From the NCBI RefSeq assembly GCF_030020805.1, contig NZ_CP125098.1, positions 3,061,501-3,125,500 on the forward strand: 64,000 nucleotides of DNA, in the 5' to 3' direction. Positions 34,734-42,942 of this stretch are shown here, in pieces; position 1 is the first letter of the stretch, and each line of letters opens with the position of its first letter. The DNA comes from Paenibacillus sp. RC67. GTDB taxonomy: Bacteria > Bacillota > Bacilli > Paenibacillales > NBRC-103111. Made by a program: the position numbers and the translations under genes. The notes below the pieces were generated by a model, which was given only the letters and a program-made list of their open reading frames with translations, was not told where the DNA came from and made no database searches.

Positions 34734-36095
34734 ATGATCAAAGCAGAAGCTTGGCTAACAACACATGATTTAACTAAAAAGCTGCAAAGCGATTCAGTAC
34801 AGCATTTGAAACGCGAATCAGAAGCAGGGGACCATGTATATAAAATTAACATAAACGCGGCTAAAACATTTCAAGAAATGGACGGATTCGGCGCTTCTTT
34901 TACAGATGCATCCGCCTGGCTTATTCATGAACGGTTGGATGAGGCGACACGCTCTGAAGTAATGAGGAAGCTGTTTGACCGTACAGAGGGTATCGGTATG
35001 ACCTTTATTCGTCAACCGATGGGGGCATGTGATTTTAATGATGAAATGTATAGCTACAATGAGCTGGGGCCTAATGAAACGGACTATGGACTGGAACACT
35101 TTACAATAGAACATGATCAGCGGCATATCATTCCGTTGCTTCAAGAAGCTTTACGTATATCGAGAGATATCAAGATAATGGCCTCCCCTTGGAGTCCGCC
35201 TGGTTGGATGAAAACCTCAGGTCAAATGATAGGCGGTCGGTTGAAGCCGGAATGCTATGGCGTCTATGCTGACTATTTTGTCCGGTTTATTCATGCGTAT
35301 GAGCGAGAGGGAATAACCATATACGCGGTTACACCGCAGAATGAACCCGGTTACGAGCCTTCGCAGTACCCAGGGATGCTCATGACCGCGGAGGAGCAAA
35401 TCGAATTTATTAGGCATTTAGGTCCGGCTTTTCGTCGCAATCATATTTTTGCACTCATCATGTGTTATGACCATAACTGGGATGTCATGGATTACGCTCA
35501 AAAAGTGTTGGGGAACTCGGAAATCAATAATTATGTAGCAGGTTCCGCATGGCACTGTTACGGAGGCAAGCACGAAGCTATGTCGGTCATTCAACAGCAA
35601 TTTCCGGATAAAGGGATTTGGTTTACGGAGGCATCCGGTGGAGAATGGATTCCTCCTACGCAGGCAGCATTCCTGGATCAGATGAAGCATGTCATCCGCT
35701 GCTCCAGAAACGGCTCCAAATCGATAGTATGGTGGAATATTGCTCTGGATGAAAAGAATGGTCCGACTGTATTAAAGAAAAGTACTTGTAGGGGTTTACT
35801 CCGTATAAGTCGTGAGACCGGAGAGGTTGAATACAATCTGGATTATTATACACTTGGGCATATTAGTAAGTTTGTTATACCAGGTGCGATGCGCATCGAT
35901 TCGAATACATACGAGGATCAACTGGAGACGGCTGCTTTCCGAAATCCGGACGGAACGATCATATTGATCGCTTCAAACCGCACTTCGGATCCCAAATCTG
36001 TCAAGGTTCAAGTTGGCTCCGAATGCTTCGGTTATGAAATACCTGGGGATAGTGCGGCAACGCTGCAGTTTAAGCAAGTTACAAATGAAGATTAA
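34734..36095 (+). CDS. GH30-family glycoside hydrolase, probably intracellular
   Basis: The protein (453 aa) is a (beta/alpha)8 enzyme with the GH30 landmarks: DGFGASFTDASAW near residue 51, ASPWSPPGWMKTS around 150, the acid/base Glu in TPQNEPGYEP (about 205) and the nucleophile Glu in WFTEASGGEW (about 300). A C-terminal beta domain is present. GH30 members act on beta-glucosides such as glucosylceramide or beta-1,6-glucan. No signal peptide is present, so it probably works inside on imported oligosaccharides. AGAAGGAG precedes the ATG; cre-like sites are upstream. Confidence 0.92.
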   Translation: MIKAEAWLTTHDLTKKLQSDSVQHLKRESEAGDHVYKININAAKTFQEMDGFGASFTDASAWLIHERLDEATRSEVMRKLFDRTEGIGMTFIRQPMGACDFNDEMYSYNELGPNETDYGLEHFTIEHDQRHIIPLLQEALRISRDIKIMASPWSPPGWMKTSGQMIGGRLKPECYGVYADYFVRFIHAYEREGITIYAVTPQNEPGYEPSQYPGMLMTAEEQIEFIRHLGPAFRRNHIFALIMCYDHNWDVMDYAQKVLGNSEINNYVAGSAWHCYGGKHEAMSVIQQQFPDKGIWFTEASGGEWIPPTQAAFLDQMKHVIRCSRNGSKSIVWWNIALDEKNGPTVLKKSTCRGLLRISRETGEVEYNLDYYTLGHISKFVIPGAMRIDSNTYEDQLETAAFRNPDGTIILIASNRTSDPKSVKVQVGSECFGYEIPGDSAATLQFKQVTNED

Positions 36096-36208
36096 GCATG
36101 ATATTAATAGTATGTGACCCAGGTAACTTTCGTCTTAAGAGGTACCTCCTACATCCGTGGTTCACTGCACTTTCGTGGTCTTTATCATTTTCTATAGGGG
36201 GCAAGTAG

Positions 36209-37525
36209 ATGTTTAGAAAATCGATTATGATAACGCTTTCAGTTGTGCTGTTGTTAATGAGTGGATGTGGGGGCGCCAAAGTTCAAGAGGAAGCCCAAGG
36301 CACTAGCGAAAGCTCGAATCATGAACCAATCACGTTGCAAGCCTACGCCTACGCAGGGGCATTGAATCAGGATGATTTTGAAAAATATGTTGCAGCCCCT
36401 GTTAAGGCAAAATTTCCGTATATCACGTTAGAATATGTTCCGAATGGTAAAGGCACGAGTCCCAAGGAGCTTCTTACCGCCAGCGCAATGCCTGATATTA
36501 TCATGACCGGCTTACGGCAACTGATTAATTTTCAGGATCTGGATGTCCCCGTCGATTTGCGGGAGTTAGCCAAAAAGCATAAGCTGGACATTTCACAGTA
36601 CCGTCAGGATGCTATTGAAGCAATTACTAGCTATGGAACCAAGGGAGAGCTGTACGCCGTACCGTTTTATGTTAACTTTTATGCGATGCTGTACAATAAA
36701 GATCTATTTGATCGGTTCTCCGTTCCGTACCCTACGGATCAAATGACATGGGACGAGGTCAAGGTGCTGGCGGCCAAGCTTAGCAGAGTACAGGATGGGG
36801 TTACCTATAATGGCATGCAGCCTGCAGATACGATAGAAACGTTCGGACTTGGCTTGTCGGTTCCTTTTATCGATGAGCAGACGGGAAGAGCCAAGGTTGC
36901 TACTGACGAATGGAAAAAAGTTTTTGAAATAGCTAAAGAGTTTAACACGATTCCCGGCAATGAGCCGAAGGATGCTAAGAATATGTATAAAGCCGTGGAC
37001 CAATTTTTCAAGGACAAAAACATTGCGATGATGCCGTACTTCGGTACGAGATTGCAGGTGGCAGCTAAATCGGATGCGGAGCTTGGCTTCAACTGGGACG
37101 TGGTAGCATTCCCCAGCTTTAAGGAAACGCCTGGGAAAACGGCAGAGGTGGACGCCCAAGTATTCGCGTTATCGAAAACAAGCAAATATCAGGATGAAGC
37201 ATTCAACGTGATCCAATATTTAACCGCATCCGAAGAGGTTCAAAGCAATTTTGTTAAGCTTGGAAGAGCGCTGCCTTCATTGAAGGATGACAAGCTGTTG
37301 AAACAGTTCGGGGAAGAATATCCAGTTCTGAAAACGAAAAATGTGCAAAGCATTTTCAAAAGTACGACCAAGACACCGCATAAAACCAACAAATACGATG
37401 ACCTTGTTCGTGGTAAAATCAAAAATGCCTTTGCCGAGCATCTGAGCGGGCTGGATATTAATTCTGCTCTGAGGAAAGCAGAGGAAGAGGCGAATAAGGA
37501 AATCGACGCTTTGGAGAAAAAATAA
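36209..37525 (+). CDS. Sugar ABC transporter substrate-binding lipoprotein (orphan)
   Basis: The product begins MFRKSIMITLSVVLLLMSGCGG, a signal sequence with lipobox LMSGC, and continues as a type 1 extracellular solute-binding protein (SBP_bac_1 family, 438 aa). PDIIMTG near residue 95 and LYAVPFYVNFYAMLYNK are typical. It probably binds oligosaccharides. No permease or ATPase follows: the next gene region is a MarR unit, so partners must be elsewhere. AGGGGGC precedes the ATG. It follows the GH30 gene by 113 nt and may share its control. Confidence 0.93.
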   Translation: MFRKSIMITLSVVLLLMSGCGGAKVQEEAQGTSESSNHEPITLQAYAYAGALNQDDFEKYVAAPVKAKFPYITLEYVPNGKGTSPKELLTASAMPDIIMTGLRQLINFQDLDVPVDLRELAKKHKLDISQYRQDAIEAITSYGTKGELYAVPFYVNFYAMLYNKDLFDRFSVPYPTDQMTWDEVKVLAAKLSRVQDGVTYNGMQPADTIETFGLGLSVPFIDEQTGRAKVATDEWKKVFEIAKEFNTIPGNEPKDAKNMYKAVDQFFKDKNIAMMPYFGTRLQVAAKSDAELGFNWDVVAFPSFKETPGKTAEVDAQVFALSKTSKYQDEAFNVIQYLTASEEVQSNFVKLGRALPSLKDDKLLKQFGEEYPVLKTKNVQSIFKSTTKTPHKTNKYDDLVRGKIKNAFAEHLSGLDINSALRKAEEEANKEIDALEKK

Positions 37526-37536
37526 CGGTAGAGCAG

Positions 37537-37567
37537 ACTCCCTGTCTTATTAGACGGGGAGTTTTGC
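37537..37567 (+). terminator. Terminator of the GH30-SBP unit
   Basis: ACTCCCTGTC (37537-37546) pairs with GACGGGGAGT (37553-37562, one G-U), then TTTT. Confidence 0.85.
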
Positions 37568-37611
37568 TAATGGAGGGTTGGATTAAACCGATGGTTTTGT
37601 GCCAAGCAGAT

Positions 37612-37675
37612 AGATACTTGCATAAACAAGTATCTAAAGGATATAATGGTTCCATAATACTTGCATAAACAAGTA
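37612..37675 (+). promoter_or_regulatory. Two MarR-type operators flanking a promoter
   Basis: Arms AGATACTTG and CAAGTATCT form a perfect 9-bp inverted repeat around CATAAA at 37612-37635, and TACTTG/CAAGTA with the same centre recurs at 37658-37675. Between them is TATAAT (37642-37647), with TTGCAT (37618-37623) 18 bp upstream as its -35. Both sites would block transcription of the MarR gene downstream, so autoregulation is likely. Confidence 0.75.
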
Positions 37676-37694
37676 ACTCGCAGGGGTGATTCGG

Positions 37695-37813
37695 TTGAAG
37701 AAGTTTGAACCGCATTTCTGATGAGCACGTTGATAGGAACTCTTGTTTCGATACCTATAGCTTTTATAGCCTTTCCCGTAGCAACCAAAATTGTACGCAG
37801 TATAGTGAGGTAG
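37695..37813 (+). pseudogene. Remnant of a DUF2798-type membrane protein gene
   Basis: TTG at 37695 (AGGGGTGA upstream) starts MKKFEPHF and stops at 37719-37721; an overlapping ATG then gives a 30-residue product, MSTLIGTLVSIPIAFIAFPV then ATKIVRSIVR, stopping at 37813. DUF2798 proteins begin with a similar MKK...PxF and end in an AFPxAxxVAPLVRRIV helix, so this looks like the two ends of such a gene with the centre lost. It sits between the MarR operators and the MarR gene. The MarR start is 10 nt after its stop. Confidence 0.5.
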
Positions 37814-37822
37814 TGATCATCC

Positions 37823-38278
37823 ATGGACAGTCAAGAAAAAGTTGTTCTGTATCGTCGGGAGGAATCTCCAGGATACATAATCAGTATAGCCGCGAAGACG
37901 ATAACGAATCGGCTGCAGCAAAATTTCAAAATAGGCAATTATGATGTGACGCCTGAGCAATGGATTATTTTAGACGAATTATGGCGCAAGGATGGCTGCT
38001 CCCAACTGGAGCTCGCAACAGCTACTTATCATGATCAGCCCAGCACATCCCGACTCATTAACAATTTGGTCAAACGAGGCTTGGTGTTCCGATCTCAAGA
38101 TCCGAATGATAAGAGGAGCAACCAGATCTTTTTAACGGATAAAGGAAGAGGACTGCAGGAAACGCTTGTTAGTCTCGTTTTGAAGACAGTTGCTGAATCC
38201 ATCGACGGGATTGACGGCAAAGAGCTGGAAACCTGCCTAAAAGTGTTGAAGCAAATGACAGGCAATTTACAAACATAA
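37823..38278 (+). CDS. MarR-family transcriptional regulator
   Basis: The 151-residue protein carries a MarR winged helix: DVTPEQWIILDELW, then the recognition region HDQPSTSRLINNLVKRGLVFRSQDPNDKR and IFLTDKG. No redox Cys of the OhrR type is visible. It probably represses its own promoter through the two palindromes at 37612-37675. The gene it may once have controlled, a DUF2798 protein, survives only as a stump, so its remaining targets are unclear. Weak AGGTAG precedes the ATG. Confidence 0.92.
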   Translation: MDSQEKVVLYRREESPGYIISIAAKTITNRLQQNFKIGNYDVTPEQWIILDELWRKDGCSQLELATATYHDQPSTSRLINNLVKRGLVFRSQDPNDKRSNQIFLTDKGRGLQETLVSLVLKTVAESIDGIDGKELETCLKVLKQMTGNLQT

Positions 38279-38284
38279 TAAGCG

Positions 38285-38336
38285 TGCTCCTGGTTGCTAT
38301 CTTTCAACAGAAAGAAAGCGACAGGGGGCGTTTTTT
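38285..38336 (+). terminator. Terminator of the MarR gene
   Basis: A long imperfect hairpin pairs GCTCCTG with CAGGGGGC, TTGCT with AGCGA, and TCTTT with AAAGA, followed by TTTTTT. Confidence 0.75.
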
Positions 38337-38407
38337 GTGTGAGCATTAAAATACTTGGAACGTGATAAACCGTAGATCGTATATAGAGCCAAAGGAGGTA
38401 ATTGGCC

Positions 38408-38584
38408 ATGTTGCGTAAACTATTAAGCAAGCTTCTTAATAAACACAGTGGTTCACAGTACCGCCCGCGTCGTAGCAGTGATGATTACGAGAACTATCAG
38501 AAGAGACGTTCGAATGACAAGCATAATCAGTACGGTCACCAGCATTATAAAAAGAAAAGATCCTCAAGCTCTTACAGCAGCTGA
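38408..38584 (+). CDS. Small basic Arg/Ser/Tyr-rich protein, 58 aa
   Basis: AAAGGAGG precedes ATG 38408 by a proper distance. The product starts MLRKLLSKLLNKHSGSQY and is then low complexity: many Arg, Lys, Ser, Tyr and His, ending SSSSYSS. Such compositions occur in small spore coat or nucleic-acid-associated proteins of Bacillales, but I cannot assign it. It converges on the kinase gene with 5 nt between stops. Confidence 0.5.
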   Translation: MLRKLLSKLLNKHSGSQYRPRRSSDDYENYQKRRSNDKHNQYGHQHYKKKRSSSSYSS

Positions 38585-38589
38585 TAAGG

Positions 38590-39417
38590 TTACTTTAGTT
38601 GGAGAAGAATTTGGTCAATTTGCTCAATAATATCCTGAGTATGATCTATGGGCTGTTCTGTCATCAGTAATCGGCGGAGCAGCTTTTTGGTATGTGGATG
38701 AATGGATAATTCCTGCTCCCAGCTTAAGTCCTGGTTGTCCTCGTTCCCTTCCTTAGAGCTATAATTACTGTATAACAGAAACAGAAGCAGATGACCGACT
38801 GCATAAAAATCACTCGTGACATGAACGCGCCTACGTAGTTTTTTCTCCAATGGTTCGTCCTCATCCACATCATAAGGATCTGAAGAATCGGAGTCCTCAT
38901 CATCTAATTTCCTGGCCAACCCCAGATCAATGAGTCGAACTTGCTCTTGGTTCACTATCACATTGGCCGTGCGGATATCCCGATGAACCATGCCATGGGA
39001 ATGAAGGTGCTCCACGACACCCAGCAGCCTTTTTATCAGAAGGAGCGACTGGCTTTCCGAATAAATCCGATTCTCATGAAAAAGCAACTCATCCACACTT
39101 TTTCCTTCAAAATATTCCATGGTGAAGCATAGATGCCTTCCAATTTGAAATCGTTCGTACAAATCCGGTATACCAGGATGATTCAAATGCTCTAGGGCTG
39201 CAGTTTCCTGATCAAATATTCGTTGGGCACGAAGCGACCCTCCATGCAAAAGACTTATTCGCTTCAAAACGCAAAGACGGTTTGCGGCTATATCCTGGCA
39301 TAAATAAGCGACTCCATAGCTTCCCATACCGAGTCTGGATTGTATTCGATAACGTGTATGGATAACAGCCCTTTGCCGAAACGCTAAGTTCTCCCAAGAG
39401 CGAAGAATGGTATTCAT
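38590..39417 (-). CDS. Ser/Thr protein kinase-like protein (YbdM-type)
   Basis: The product (275 aa) has an ePK fold: glycine loop LGMGSYGVAY (about residue 29), ATP lysine in CVLKRI, catalytic HRDIRTANVIV and metal site LIDLGLA. Two details are unusual: Arg replaces the catalytic-loop Lys two residues after HRD Asp (HRDIR), and DLG replaces DFG. Both occur in some bacterial kinases such as YbdM. An acidic insert (DDEDSDSSDPYDVDEDE) is near the activation segment. There is no extracellular domain. The ribosome binding site is weak. Confidence 0.85.
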   Translation of the reverse strand: MNTILRSWENLAFRQRAVIHTRYRIQSRLGMGSYGVAYLCQDIAANRLCVLKRISLLHGGSLRAQRIFDQETAALEHLNHPGIPDLYERFQIGRHLCFTMEYFEGKSVDELLFHENRIYSESQSLLLIKRLLGVVEHLHSHGMVHRDIRTANVIVNQEQVRLIDLGLARKLDDEDSDSSDPYDVDEDEPLEKKLRRRVHVTSDFYAVGHLLLFLLYSNYSSKEGNEDNQDLSWEQELSIHPHTKKLLRRLLMTEQPIDHTQDIIEQIDQILLQLK

Positions 39418-39567
39418 CCGTTTAGTCCATCACTGCTTGAGTTGATTGCCGAATATTCTCCTATTCATGCTCGAAGCCGCCTCTTTTCTTAGACAGAGCT
39501 ATTGTTATTTTAGCACGGTTACGAATGGTTCTTCTATGGTAAGAATGAAGGTATGAGGTGATTGAAG

Positions 39568-40476
39568 TTGCAAGTATTCACACCGGTACAGCCTATGCTT
39601 GTCAGTATACGGAACGAGCCGTTTGACGATGAACGATTCCTGTTCGAGCCCAAGTGGGACGGTTGGCGCATTCTTATCCATAAACAAGGAGAACGGATCG
39701 AGGCCTATACGCGTCAAGGAAATAAAATAACGAATAAATTGCCAGAGCTGAAGCAGGTTGTCGCCCATATTAAGGCTCATACTGTGATTTTGGATTGTGA
39801 AGGAATCGTTATGCGGGAGGGGAGACCTGTGTTTGATGATTTTAGTTACCGTGGACGACTGAGCAATTCAATGAGGATTAGCCAGGCCGTTGCCACGCAT
39901 CCTGTTACGTTCGTTGTTTTCGATGTATTACTTACGGATCGAGAGCTTATCCATGACCCATTAATAGAACGCAAGAAACGGTTGGAACAGCTGATACTGC
40001 CTTCACAAGTGATAATGCCCACTATGTATGTTCTGGAACGAGGCCTTGCTCTGTTTGACTTAACACGTATCAGAAATATGGAAGGCATCGTAGCCAAACG
40101 TAAGGACTCGATCTATATACCGAATACGCAGAGCCGAGATTGGTTCAAAATCAAGCATTTCAAGACTATCGACGCCGTGATCCTTGGCTTCAGGATGAAA
40201 CCCTTCGCTCTTGTTCTCGGCTTGCAATTTCGAACGGTTAAGAATAAGCCGGTTGGCTTAGTAGAATTTGGCTTTAGTTCGGAGGATAAAGCTCTATTTA
40301 TGGAGCTGGTCAAGGACATTTATACGGAATTTGACCAAAGGACGCAATGGATACAGCCTAAGCTGTGCTGCCGCATTCAATATTTGGAAAGGTCGGATAC
40401 CCATCAGCTGAGGACAACAGTATTTAAGCAATGGTTGTTTGACAAGAAGCCGGAGGATTGCCTATGGCATTCCTAG
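39568..40476 (+). CDS. ATP-dependent DNA ligase
   Basis: The protein (302 aa) shows the nucleotidyl-transferase lysine in FEPKWDGWRIL, with RQGNKITNKLPEL and LDCEGIVMREGRPVF (motif III area), VFDVL, and EGIVAKR (motif IV) plus WFKIKHF (motif V). A C-terminal OB-like part follows. This is a LigD-type/YkoU-like ligase domain without polymerase or nuclease parts, possibly used in repair or non-homologous end joining in spores. TTG 39568 is preferred because GAGGTG is 7 nt upstream. No Ku gene is near. Confidence 0.9.
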   Translation: MQVFTPVQPMLVSIRNEPFDDERFLFEPKWDGWRILIHKQGERIEAYTRQGNKITNKLPELKQVVAHIKAHTVILDCEGIVMREGRPVFDDFSYRGRLSNSMRISQAVATHPVTFVVFDVLLTDRELIHDPLIERKKRLEQLILPSQVIMPTMYVLERGLALFDLTRIRNMEGIVAKRKDSIYIPNTQSRDWFKIKHFKTIDAVILGFRMKPFALVLGLQFRTVKNKPVGLVEFGFSSEDKALFMELVKDIYTEFDQRTQWIQPKLCCRIQYLERSDTHQLRTTVFKQWLFDKKPEDCLWHS

Positions 40477-40530
40477 TGTATTGAGCACTCTACGTTGTCT
40501 ATGGTACTATGAGTAAGAACTGAATAGGAA

Positions 40531-40619
40531 GTCACTAGGGGTGCTAATGAAGCTGAGAAAGGCAGGAAGCCTTAACCCTTACACCTGATCTAGGTAATGC
40601 TAGCGAAGGGAAGTGGACG
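40531..40619 (+). promoter_or_regulatory. TPP riboswitch (thi box)
   Basis: The conserved blocks are all present: CTAGGGGTGC, GCTGAGAAA, CCCTTACACCTGATCTAGGT, and AATGCTAGCGAAGGGAA, closed by GTCACT (40531-) and AGTGGAC (-40619). It binds thiamin pyrophosphate and shuts expression when thiamin is sufficient. The following terminator at 40649 is the expression platform. Confidence 0.96.
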
Positions 40620-40648
40620 GCAATGCAGCGCTTTTAGTATGCATGTAT

Positions 40649-40678
40649 ACCACTTTGACCAACGGAGTGGTTTTTTTA
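40649..40678 (+). terminator. Riboswitch terminator before ylmB
   Basis: ACCACT (40649-40654) pairs with AGTGGT (40666-40671), followed by TTTTTT. It lies between the TPP aptamer and the gene. Confidence 0.9.
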
Positions 40679-40709
40679 TTGTACATTTTTAGGTATTGGA
40701 GGGATAGGA

Positions 40710-41990
40710 TTGAGTCAGACTTTAGAGGCATTGGTAAGGCAAGTTGAGGAGAGACAGGAAGAATTAATTAATTTGGCTGCCCAATTGATTCGTTTCAAAA
40801 CCCCGGCGCCTCCAGCCAGAAATACCGAGGAAGCTCAGCAATTTATCGCTAAGTTCTTGGCAAAACGCGGGTTTGCGGTTGATCAGTGGGATGTGTATCC
40901 TGGTGACCCGAACGTTGTTGCGGTAAGGAAAGGACAAGCTTCTGATCAATACAAAAGCTTGATTATTAACGGACACGTAGATGTTGCGGAAGTGAGTGCC
41001 GATGAACCTTGGGATAAAGATCCCTTCGAGCCCGCGGTCCGAGACGGGGTCCTCATAGGCAGAGGAGCATCGGATATGAAAGGCGGCTTAGCGGGTGCTC
41101 TGTTTGCTATCCAGCTCCTTGACGAAGCAGGAATTCACCTGCCCGGAGATTTGCTGTTCCAATCTGTTATTGGTGAGGAAGTAGGGGAAGCTGGGACGCT
41201 TCAATGCTGCAATCGTGGCTACAGTGCGGATTTTGCCGTGGTTGTTGACACTAGTGATTTGCATATTCAAGGCCAAGGCGGAGTCATTACCGGCTGGATT
41301 ACTGTGAAGAGCAAACGAACCTTTCATGATGCAACTAGAAAAAGTATGATCCACGCGGGCGGAGGTCTATTTGGGGCAAGCGCGATCGAAAAGATGATGA
41401 AGATCATTCAAGGGCTTCAGGAGCTTGAGAGACATTGGGCTGTCACGAAAAGCTATCCGGGCTTCGCTCCGGGGACCAATACGATCAATCCTGCCGTGAT
41501 TGAGGGAGGAAGACATGCGGCTTTTATTGCCGCTGAGTGCCGATTGTGGATTACGGTTCATTTTTATCCCGATGAAACCTACGAAGGAGTAGCTAAGGAG
41601 ATAGAGGAACATCTTAACCGGGTTGCTCAAGCCGATCCATGGCTAAGGGATAATCCGCCGCAGTATGAATGGGGAGGCTCCTCCATGATTGTGGATCGAG
41701 GAGAAATATTTCCCTCACTGCAGGTCGATCCGGATCATGCTGCCGTACGATTATTAGGCAAGGTCCACGAAAGTATACTCCAGCAGCCTGCCCTAGTGGA
41801 TGTTTCGCCGACGGTAACGGACGGTGGTTGGTTCGGAGATGCGGGTATTCCAGCTGCCATTTATGGGCCTGGGGATTTGCAAAACGCTCATGCAGTGAAT
41901 GAACAAGTATCCATCGAGCAATTGGTTCAATTTACGAAGGTTATGCTGAAATTCATCTATGAATGGGGTCACACTCCCAAATCAAAATAA
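40710..41990 (+). CDS. ylmB: Formylaminopyrimidine deformylase (M20 family, YlmB-like)
   Basis: The protein (426 aa) is a two-metal M20 deacylase: INGHVDVAE (metal His, Asp), GRGASDMKGG (bridging Asp), GEEVGEAGT (catalytic and metal Glu) and a late AHAVNE. In thiamin salvage YlmB removes the formyl group from formylaminopyrimidine, which comes from degraded thiamin; TenA then completes conversion to HMP. The TPP riboswitch strongly supports this role. TTG 40710 is chosen: GGAGG lies 7 nt upstream. A truncated tenA follows after 26 nt. Confidence 0.9.
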   Translation: MSQTLEALVRQVEERQEELINLAAQLIRFKTPAPPARNTEEAQQFIAKFLAKRGFAVDQWDVYPGDPNVVAVRKGQASDQYKSLIINGHVDVAEVSADEPWDKDPFEPAVRDGVLIGRGASDMKGGLAGALFAIQLLDEAGIHLPGDLLFQSVIGEEVGEAGTLQCCNRGYSADFAVVVDTSDLHIQGQGGVITGWITVKSKRTFHDATRKSMIHAGGGLFGASAIEKMMKIIQGLQELERHWAVTKSYPGFAPGTNTINPAVIEGGRHAAFIAAECRLWITVHFYPDETYEGVAKEIEEHLNRVAQADPWLRDNPPQYEWGGSSMIVDRGEIFPSLQVDPDHAAVRLLGKVHESILQQPALVDVSPTVTDGGWFGDAGIPAAIYGPGDLQNAHAVNEQVSIEQLVQFTKVMLKFIYEWGHTPKSK

Positions 41991-42016
41991 AGGAATTGCT
42001 TGGTTGAGGAATTACG

Positions 42017-42127
42017 ATGAAATTTTCCGATTACTTAATGGGTAAGCTGCAGCCGATTTGGCGAAGCAATCATTCTCATCCGTTTGTACAGGAAATGGGC
42101 AAAGGGACGTTAGACCTTCTCCTGTGA
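42017..42127 (+). pseudogene. tenA: Truncated tenA (aminopyrimidine aminohydrolase)
   Basis: ATG 42017, with GAGGA 6 nt upstream, begins MKFSDYLMGKLQPIWRSNHS followed by HPFVQEMGKGTL, the normal TenA start (active-site residues come later). The frame stops at TGA 42127 after 36 residues, while TenA is about 230. No later TenA parts are visible, so most of the gene has been deleted. TenA would hydrolyse the YlmB product, so this pathway step must be supplied from elsewhere or is lost. A terminator follows at 42184. Confidence 0.8.
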
Positions 42128-42183
42128 AACGAATGGGGACAAGGGCTCAATAAGTATATTGGGGAATGATGATGTATCAGATT

Positions 42184-42217
42184 GACGGGATAAGCGAAAC
42201 CTTACCCCGTCTTTTTT
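42184..42217 (+). terminator. Terminator after the tenA stump
   Basis: GACGGG (42184-42189) pairs with CCCGTC (42206-42211), with TAAG/CTTA inside, followed by six T. It was presumably the original end of the ylmB-tenA operon. Confidence 0.9.
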
Positions 42218-42233
42218 GGGTTGATATATCAAG

Positions 42234-42689
42234 CTATAATGGTTTTACTGGTACACATAATTCGCAATACTCGTTATTAATCATATCACCGGTGTATCTT
42301 TCAAAAATCGGTTTGTTGTCAATTTGATAACCACTGTTTTGTAAGGTAGGAAAGATTTCAACCCATGCATGTTGTATAGCTTCCGCTGTATGCTTGATTT
42401 TGCAAATAACATATGTTCCTCCTGGGAGTTCTCCTTCGTAAATGGAACTATCAATTTGATAGTCGTTGGAAATGACAATACAAGCATCATATCGGCATTT
42501 TTCAGGAAGTGTTGTTTCTGGGTTATCTTGAGGAATTCCGAGCAGTATAGCTGATTTATTGAGTAGATGTTTCTCCTTAGCCCATTTTTTTAACTTTTCC
42601 ATGGCTTGAATGTTTCCAGGACCATACGGCCCAACATGTCGAACGTAAGCGATGCGATAGTTTGGAAGAGTTTCGACCTTCATATTCAT
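42234..42689 (-). CDS. GyrI-like small-molecule-binding protein
   Basis: The product (151 aa) resembles the stand-alone AraC effector-binding/GyrI-like domain: NYRIAYVRHVGPYG near the start, CRYDACIVI in the centre, and the late ELCVPVK ending. These domains bind drugs or other ligands; SbmC/GyrI protects gyrase. The ATG at 42689 is supported by AGGAGGG about 10 nt upstream. No regulator gene is adjacent. Confidence 0.85.
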   Translation of the reverse strand: MNMKVETLPNYRIAYVRHVGPYGPGNIQAMEKLKKWAKEKHLLNKSAILLGIPQDNPETTLPEKCRYDACIVISNDYQIDSSIYEGELPGGTYVICKIKHTAEAIQHAWVEIFPTLQNSGYQIDNKPIFERYTGDMINNEYCELCVPVKPL

Positions 42690-42803
42690 ATCTTCATTTC
42701 CCTCCTGTATTTATGATCACTACATTTCGAATGCTAACATGATATAAAATGATAATCACTCTTGATTTTTAGAAAAATTTTATAACTATTTTGAGTACCC
42801 ATG

Positions 42804-42841
42804 AAAAAATGACTCCTACCAATGCACAACTGGTAGGAGTC
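42804..42841 (-). terminator. Terminator of the GNAT gene
   Basis: GACTCCTACCA (42811-42821) pairs with TGGTAGGAGTC (42831-42841); the minus strand continues with UUUUUU (A42804-42809). Confidence 0.92.
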
Positions 42842-42942
42842 TCAGCTCGTAGGCGTATATGGCTAACTCCATCGCCTTTTTCACGATGATTCAGCGTAAA
42901 GGGAGGAAATACCTCAATAACGATAGCAGGTAATGCAAACCA

